Source of the DNA: Manduca sexta
Taxonomy: Eukaryota > Arthropoda > Insecta > Lepidoptera > Sphingidae
DNA length: 64,000 bases
NCBI RefSeq assembly: GCF_014839805.1
Contig: NC_051142.1
Location: 15,284,589-15,348,588, forward strand
Reading direction: 5' to 3'
Shown: positions 57,936 to 64,000 of the stretch, one piece after another
How the letters are laid out: each line of letters begins with the position of its first letter
How positions within the stretch are numbered: position 1 is the stretch's first letter
Translations under genes and position numbers: made by a program
The notes under the pieces: generated by a model
The model's input: only the letters and a program-made list of their open reading frames with translations
Databases searched by the model: none
What the model was told of the DNA's origin: nothing

Positions 57936-58708
57936 CCAATACTAGGCATTGAGCCAGTGTTAGATTTGTCAATAGGCTATTTAGACCTCGGCGCAAGGGC
58001 GGCAGTGGTCTGAGATCCGGCATATTCTTAACTATGGGCGACACAAATAAGGAAAACAAGCTAAAAATTGAATGCGGAATTTGATTTTTTTCCGGTCACA
58101 CTGACAAACAACATGTTACAACAATCGGGGATTTTTCTTGTTTCCACACGCAGACGCGCAATATGCGGGTCACATCCAACGTTTTGTGGAACTATTTAAC
58201 AAATTGTAACAAACCGAGACTACATTCAGCATACGGGACGGCCTCGCAGAAACGCGACGGCTAGTCACTTTAGGCACAAACTGAGTGGTGAAACATAAAT
58301 ATGACATTGAAACGAACTCCAAATCAAAAACGTCGACAAATGCTTCTCAATTTTCCACTAACCGCTTCAAAAGCGTTTTATTTTTGCTAATTTTACAGTA
58401 TAACTGACGTTTTATTAGTCAACTGCCTTATGGCGCCATGACGAGGGTTACGAGCGGGGAGCGGGCAAGGGTTGCGGGCCGGACCATTAATTTCCATTTA
58501 TACCCACTGACAGCGGATCGGTAACGTGTTAGCTGGTTCCTTATGTAGGGACCCTGAAAATTTAGTTCTACCGTCTTTTGTAACAGCGTTATGTGGTGTA
58601 GGAATGGCGTGTATTGGCTTCAAAAATAATTTGCTTTTGCTTTTATTTTGGCAAGGTTATGTAGAAATGTAAGTAATGTACCAACATTTCTGTGAGTTTA
58701 TAAGAATA
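57936..58708. other. No recognised gene
   Basis: 58440-58490 is GC-rich (GAGCGGGGAGCGGGCAAGGG) without an open frame. Nothing else seen. Confidence 0.35.
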
Positions 58709-59452
58709 CTAGCTTTTGCTCGCGGCTTCGCCCGCGTGAAGGTGTTTTCCAGGATAAAATTCCACTGTTTGATAAAAGTCTTGCTACATATTTTCCCGGT
58801 ACTTATAGGTTCAAACTAATTTTATCCCCAATCTATAATTTCAGTTCAATCAGTCGAAAATCTAAGAACATTTATACAAACTTTCATCCCCTATTTTATC
58901 CCCTTAAGGGTAGAATTTATTAAAATCCTTTCTTAGGGGATGCCTACGTCATAGTAGCTTTATGCATGTAAAGTCTTAGCCCGATCCGTCCAATGGTTTG
59001 GGCTGTTCCTTGATATATCACTGTCAGTCACCTTTGAGTTATATATTATATTAACAACTGAAGTTAGCTAAAATTGAGTTTCTCGAAGCCGACCACTATT
59101 TATGTACTATGTATTTTGAGACTATGCAATTTTGTCGCGTTCGCGATTCACTTTCACTTTTGTTGAGTTTCAGAACGCGATATTAGATCCTCCAACGCGC
59201 ACGCGAATTTGAACTTTATGCAGCGGTAATAAATTACAAATTGACTCTCCATTTTATTTAGAAAACGTTTGTATGGGAAATAGAAAAATGCTGTTTTGAG
59301 GATTTTCCCGGCAATTATTCGAATTTTTCTCACCTTTTAAATCTTCCCTAGACCTCCACGAATAATTCAAGACCAAGATAAGATAAATCCGTTCAGCCGT
59401 TCTCGAGTTTTAGCGAGACTAACGAACAGCAATTGATTTTTATATATATAGA
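58709..59452 (-). mobile_element. Helitron, non-autonomous, complete ends (744 bp)
   Basis: On the minus strand it starts TCTATATATATAAAAATCAA after a host A. It ends CACGCGGGCGAAGCCGCGAG, then CAAAAG and CTAG before a host T: Helitron rules (5' TC, 3' hairpin then CTRR, insertion between A and T). No open frame of note, so mobilisation would need an autonomous partner. Confidence 0.8.
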
Positions 59453-59595
59453 TGGTGCATAACGTCTATACAGGAAATTTCGAGTGTACGGACTCGCGAT
59501 ATTTGTTTTCATAAATATTTTCAATATCTTTTTCGATTGATTTCTGCGCTCTATTCACAAAATTATAAAACTTACTGATTACTTGCTATTGCGAA

Positions 59596-59738
59596 TCTAT
59601 ACTTATAATAAATCTGTAGAGAGGTCAATTCTGTACATGAAATATATTTCTAAAATAACTATCAGGGGGTGATTAGGGATCGATACTGATGCCAAAAATG
59701 CAATTAGTAAAATTTTTGTCTGTCTGTCTGTCTGTCTT

Positions 59739-59783
<45 letters not shown>

Positions 59784-60463
59784 ATAACCGTTATAGAAAC
59801 AAAAACTACTCGACGGATTTTAACGAAACTTGGTACAATTATTTGTCATACTCCTGTGCTGGTTATAGTATACTTTTCATCACGCTACAATTAATAGGAG
59901 CAGAGCAGTGAAGGGAAATGTTGGGAAAACGGGAGAAGTTATTCCACTTTTTAAGCTTCCGTCGCGTGTGCAACCTTAATGGTTAAAGCTACGCAGAAAT
60001 CATGTATGACGGAAATGTTCTCCTTAAAATTATGTAAAAAATATCCCACGACAGCATATGTCTATCTTTTATGGTTGACTCACAATAACACGTGTAACTC
60101 CCGATAGCTTAGCAGTTCGAAGCTTTCTCATTATATTTGTCTACTCTTACGTTTATAACACTCTCAGTCATCCCTAATTAAAAAGTTAACATTATTAAAT
60201 ATTCCATAAAAAAGATTCATAGAAATCGGTATAGAAACACCAAAGTTATACATGAAATACGCTAATAATAAGCCATCACGCGTGAATACTGAATTATGCT
60301 ATAAGCTTCCTTCGATTTCACCAGGATCCCATCATCAGACCCTGACAGGACAATCGGACCACCTGCATACCACCATACTTAAAAAAACATCCCGACAAAT
60401 TGAGCACCTCCTCCATTTTTGACGTCCGAAATCCACGCGGGCGAAGCTGCGAGCGGAAGCTAG
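59596..60463 (+). mobile_element. Helitron, non-autonomous, complete ends (868 bp)
   Basis: Starts TCTATACTTATAATAAATCT after a host A and ends CACGCGGGCGAAGCTGCGAG, CGGAAG and CTAG before a host T. The last 30 bases differ from the neighbouring Helitron at only three positions, though the bodies differ. The body carries a (CTGT)n tract and GTATGACGGAAATGTTCTCC, related to text at 33290. The 110-codon minus frame at its right end is a shadow. Confidence 0.82.
59717..59783. repeat. (TGTC)n microsatellite inside a Helitron
   Basis: About 17 TGTC units with one interruption (TTTC). Probably grown after insertion. Confidence 0.95.
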
Positions 60464-60796
60464 TAGAATAATAAATAAACTCAACACGGACAACTATTCG
60501 GTAATTAGTAAAAAATATTCTCAGTAACCTGCCAATATTACTCACCGTGTTAACATACTGGCCGGCAAGAAAGTAGCTAGCCGTTGAGTGTAAATGTAAA
60601 TCGTGACCTAACGTGACGAGTTTATAATTTGACCCATGATCATACAACATGTTTACTACACGCTACTTGGGTTTCTTCGGGTCTTGAAATCATATTACTT
60701 TATTGAGAAATATATTTAGTTTTTTCTAAAATTCTTTTAAGAGTTATGTAATAATTTTTCAGCGGTGCCGCGCAGACTTCATAGTAGTGTTTTTCG

Positions 60797-61023
60797 GCAA
60801 CAAATTGACAGCGTCTGCGCGGTGTCTAATTACCAATGCAGTCAGGTAATTGCTCAACTAAAGGTTGAAACAAAGTTATCGCCTGTATGAATAACTGACT
60901 CTATCTATACTAGTAGCAAATTGACAGTGTCTGAGCGGCATCTAAATACTAATGCAATCAGGTAATGACCTAAATTATGAGACGAAGTTGTCGCTTGTTG
61001 TGTGAACCTGCTCTACCTATACT
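60797..61023. repeat. Imperfect two-copy tandem repeat, about 112-116 bp
   Basis: CAAATTGACAGCGTCTGCGC (60801) recurs as CAAATTGACAGTGTCTGAGC (60917), and both units end CTAYCTATACT. An old tandem duplication with no family match. Confidence 0.8.
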
Positions 61024-62674
61024 AAAGCTAAAATCAATAGAGATACCAACTGTACATTCTCATTACCAATGAGTACATACCTTGCTCTTAAGGTATCATC
61101 TGTCATCTGTTAAACTTCATAATTCCAAGCTATTTAAATGGCGAATCCATAAAACTTATACTGTCATTTAGTCAGTGTATAAATTACTAAAGCTTACTCA
61201 AGCTGAGAGCTTAAATTTTCCCGCTGCAATAAATGACACAAACAGTATTTTGTTCAACATAATGACCAACATTTTCACGTAAATGACTACAATATTACTA
61301 ACAAAAGCCATTAAACAGACGACGGACAAAAATGCCGCGAGTCATGCAATATAATTAACATATGCGTTTTGCTGATCGAACGCTCGTTAGCAAACAAACC
61401 ATGGTATGTAATTCTGAAATAAACACAATATTTCAGATAAGTTTGATGATTTTTAAAGCGGTAAAATAATGGCGGGATATTCATTATTCATTTTTGAAAT
61501 TCTATTTCCACGGTTGAGATCAGTTAAAATTAACCCATCATAATACAAAGGGAAAAATGGTTTGTTTTTTAATCAATGCAATATTGTATATAGCCAACTA
61601 CGTAAGTGTAAATCTCCTAAAATACTCTCCTAAAATATTGGAGCAATCGATAGTTCTAACACTTCACTAATTGTCGCACGGTGTTATGATGCATGTATGG
61701 GCCGCAATGCGACATTATGCAGGGACGATCCCGCGCAGCTATCTTAGTGCAACAAGATAAACCAGGGCCGTGTCGTATGCGCCGAAGATGGCTGCCCGCC
61801 CCAGTGATGATAGCGATAAGGCGTTTTTTCCCGCGAAATAAAACGGTGTTATGATGCCTCGATAAATCATACTATAATTTATCCATTTATGGATATTATA
61901 AATAGGTTTTACACCACCAAATCCTAATAAAGACGAGAACTAAATGACAACGAGAAGTCTTTTAAACGAAGTGAAAATATTGAAACAAGGTTTTTCTGAA
62001 ATGTAGTCTACAATAAGAACGTCGACGGCGAGAATGGCCGTGGTCGCATACTGTAATATAGTTTATAAGTTGGCAGACAGTATGCGACAGGAATGTTTTC
62101 TAATTACATACTTCTCAGTCAATTCACTGTTTCGAAGTTTACATTTAATTTTTTCTTAAGTCTTAACGACTTTTTTCAATGAAAAATGTTTATTTCGTTA
62201 ACAAATATAGGTTACATTTCACTTAAAGGTATGAAGTCTCTTTTTAAGTAAAATATGATTTCTTGTAGTACGAAACTTCTTTTATTTCCTTGTATTGGTT
62301 TTAATTTTCATCTCACTTCTAAAACAGGGTCAAAGTGTAGTTAGTAGTTGTGACTATAAAAATAGTTACCAAACAAAAGTTTCCTGACGAACCCTATTGC
62401 ATTTTTGACCAATTTATGCAAAACGTCCAAGGATAACGTCTGAAGATATATTCATTCAAACACTGCATATGTCAAACAAAAAAATCCATACAATGCATAC
62501 ACTATACTCTCCTACATTTATAGTCTACCCGGCTAAATATTCTTGATAAACAGTGGATTTCAAAGGAAAAATTCCCATGACAGGGTTAAGAGTCAATCGA
62601 GTTAGCGATAATTGCACAACCTGGCCCCAGGGCATGTGGCATATGTAGGGTTGTCGCAATAATTATTATTTTCT
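61024..62674. other. No gene; short repeat structures only
   Basis: Holds a 14-bp direct repeat pair (61679-61692 and 61844-61857, CGGTGTTATGATGC) and a 12-bp perfect hairpin (GTCGCATACTGT at 62043-62054, its complement at 62077-62088). The segment between the direct repeats is GC-rich. No frame supported. Confidence 0.5.
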
Positions 62675-62870
62675 TATATACGTGCATGGCAAAGTGACCC
62701 TACTGAACTTGATGGTAAGTAGAGTGAGCTGAACGAGCCAAAGTGACAAATGTACACTGTCCCCAAGTTCTATTAAAAAACAATGCCCATGTAAAATGTT
62801 AGACAACTCCATAACATGCCCAGACAAGGGTAAGACATGAGCAGCAAAATCCAGAACATTCACAAAAAGA
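62675..62870 (-). mobile_element. LINE-like 3' fragment, antisense
   Basis: The minus strand reads CTACTTACCATCAAGTTCAG then TAGGGTCACTTTGCC, the terminal motif also seen at the end of repeat C (for example near 24110). The rest does not match repeat C. Confidence 0.4.
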
Positions 62871-63247
62871 GTTCAGTCTGTACTGACAACCCTAGTGCAA
62901 TAAAAAGTAATTCGGGGTAAACGGCGGCTACAATACGACATAAATGTGCGTAAACAACATAATTTCATTTGTATCAACCACTAAACAGATTTCCACGAGC
63001 GACTGAGAATAGAGAAAATGCGGAATGTTTTTCTGTAACATTCGGCTTATTCTACTTAGTGTGCTTGGGCTGTTAAAGCCCTAAGTTGTGACTACGATTC
63101 TCTTATACAGCGAGTAAAATTTGTGTTACATTAATTTGTAAAAAAACTTGTTGGAGAATAAATAAAAATATTATTACCAAATGGTACAATCGTACCATTC
63201 CGTTCTTAGGAATATTTCTTTTTCATATTCGTGCCTTTTGGATTCAA
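62871..63247. other. No recognised feature
   Basis: Nothing gene-like seen. Confidence 0.4.
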
Positions 63248-63432
63248 AAACATCGTGAGGAAACCTGCACATCTGAGAAGATCTCTATAGGAATTTCGAA
63301 GGTGTGTGAAATCTACCAATCCGCACTAGGCCAGCGTGGTGGACTAAAGCCTAATCCCTCTCAGTAGTAGAGTAGGCCCATGCTCAGCAGTGGGCAAGTA
63401 TATTATAATACGGGGCTGATATTATTATTATA
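63248..63432 (+). mobile_element. SINE-A, 5'-truncated, sense
   Basis: AAACATCGTGAGGAAACCTG, CCGCACTAGGCCAGCGTGGT, CTCAGCAGTGGGCAAGTATA and an (ATT)n tail. Close to the consensus. Confidence 0.85.
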
Positions 63433-64000
63433 CAATTTTTAACCTATTATAGGCAAACCTCCACGCGGACCTCGTTAAAACAAATTTGCCCATTCCTCCC
63501 ATTTGCCCTGACCGGGCTCACTTAATAACTCGCATAATAACATCGGCCTGTTTGTAATCAACTCTTAATTGTTTGTCTTAATTGAAATTTTAATATGTGC
63601 GACGGTTATTCAGTCCTGTCCCTCGTGCTTTGTTCGGAATTTGGGTTAATTTCAAACTTTCGATTATAAACGAGGTTTTATTCGGATGATGGATTTTGAA
63701 ATATAGTTGAATAAAGGGCAAGTATTGGTAACCTTCTAATAACTTTCACTATAAAACCCTGTCGTGAAATCAAAATATATAGTAAAAAATAGCACTGCGT
63801 TCGGTAATGGACTAATTACACCCAATTTTCTGTGAAATGTTGTCTTGCTTAGCTAATTTATAGAGGGTAGATTGAATTCGGGGCCATCAAGGCAACCTTA
63901 ACCGCTGTAGCTTCGAGAACATTCTCTAAGATGTCTCTCTAAATTTTTTTTAAATATTAACATTTTCAAAAATTTTATGCAGGCAACTGCTTTCACGGAT
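63433..64000. other. No recognised feature
   Basis: Nothing gene-like seen up to the window edge. Confidence 0.4.

Overview
The window looks like a stretch of moth or butterfly (Lepidoptera) nuclear DNA. It is AT-rich with short GC-rich islands and has no long host open reading frame. It is densely seeded with repeats I recognise as typically lepidopteran: tRNA-derived SINEs, truncated 3' ends of non-LTR retrotransposons, Helitrons ending in a GCGGGCGAAGYCGCG-type hairpin plus CTAG, and small inverted-repeat DNA elements. I see no rRNA, no intact tRNA, no CRISPR array and no convincing host exon. It reads as intergenic or intronic DNA. All family assignments come from reading the sequence and from memory; no database was searched.

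The only complete protein-coding gene I can defend is a Tc1/mariner-superfamily transposase of the maT (DD37D) type, on the minus strand at 42863-43903 (open frame to 43957). It sits in a 1307-bp element (42739-44045) with 27-bp imperfect terminal inverted repeats and TA target duplications, so it could be a recently active, possibly autonomous transposon. A second, decayed transposon (2621-3912) has 26-bp terminal inverted repeats, a TA duplication and remnants of a pogo/Psq-like protein. It sits inside a SINE, so the empty site can be read directly.

Layout. 0-5.2 kb: nested SINE, LINE, Helitron and MITE insertions, ending in a long-armed foldback. 5.2-21 kb: mostly unique sequence with scattered repeat fragments and one GC-rich block. 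21-28 kb: SINEs, repeat C, MITEs and a LINE tail. 28-38 kb: LINE tails, a Helitron carrying a nested MITE, and a small GC island. 39-46 kb: a foldback element, SINEs, RTE C-terminal fragments and the maT transposon. 46-55 kb: a MITE, repeat C, a TA-rich cruciform and more LINE/SINE copies. 55-57.4 kb: a LINE tail, a six-copy 151/153-bp minisatellite and a GT-rich tract. 58.7-60.5 kb: two head-to-head Helitrons. 60.8-62.1 kb: small unexplained repeats and hairpins.

Nothing forms an operon or pathway. The functional link is parasitic: the SINEs and MITEs lack coding capacity and would depend on enzymes made by LINE and DNA-transposon relatives. Nested insertions give a relative history: SINE before the pogo-like element, Helitron before MITE-I, and a Helitron fragment before MITE-J.
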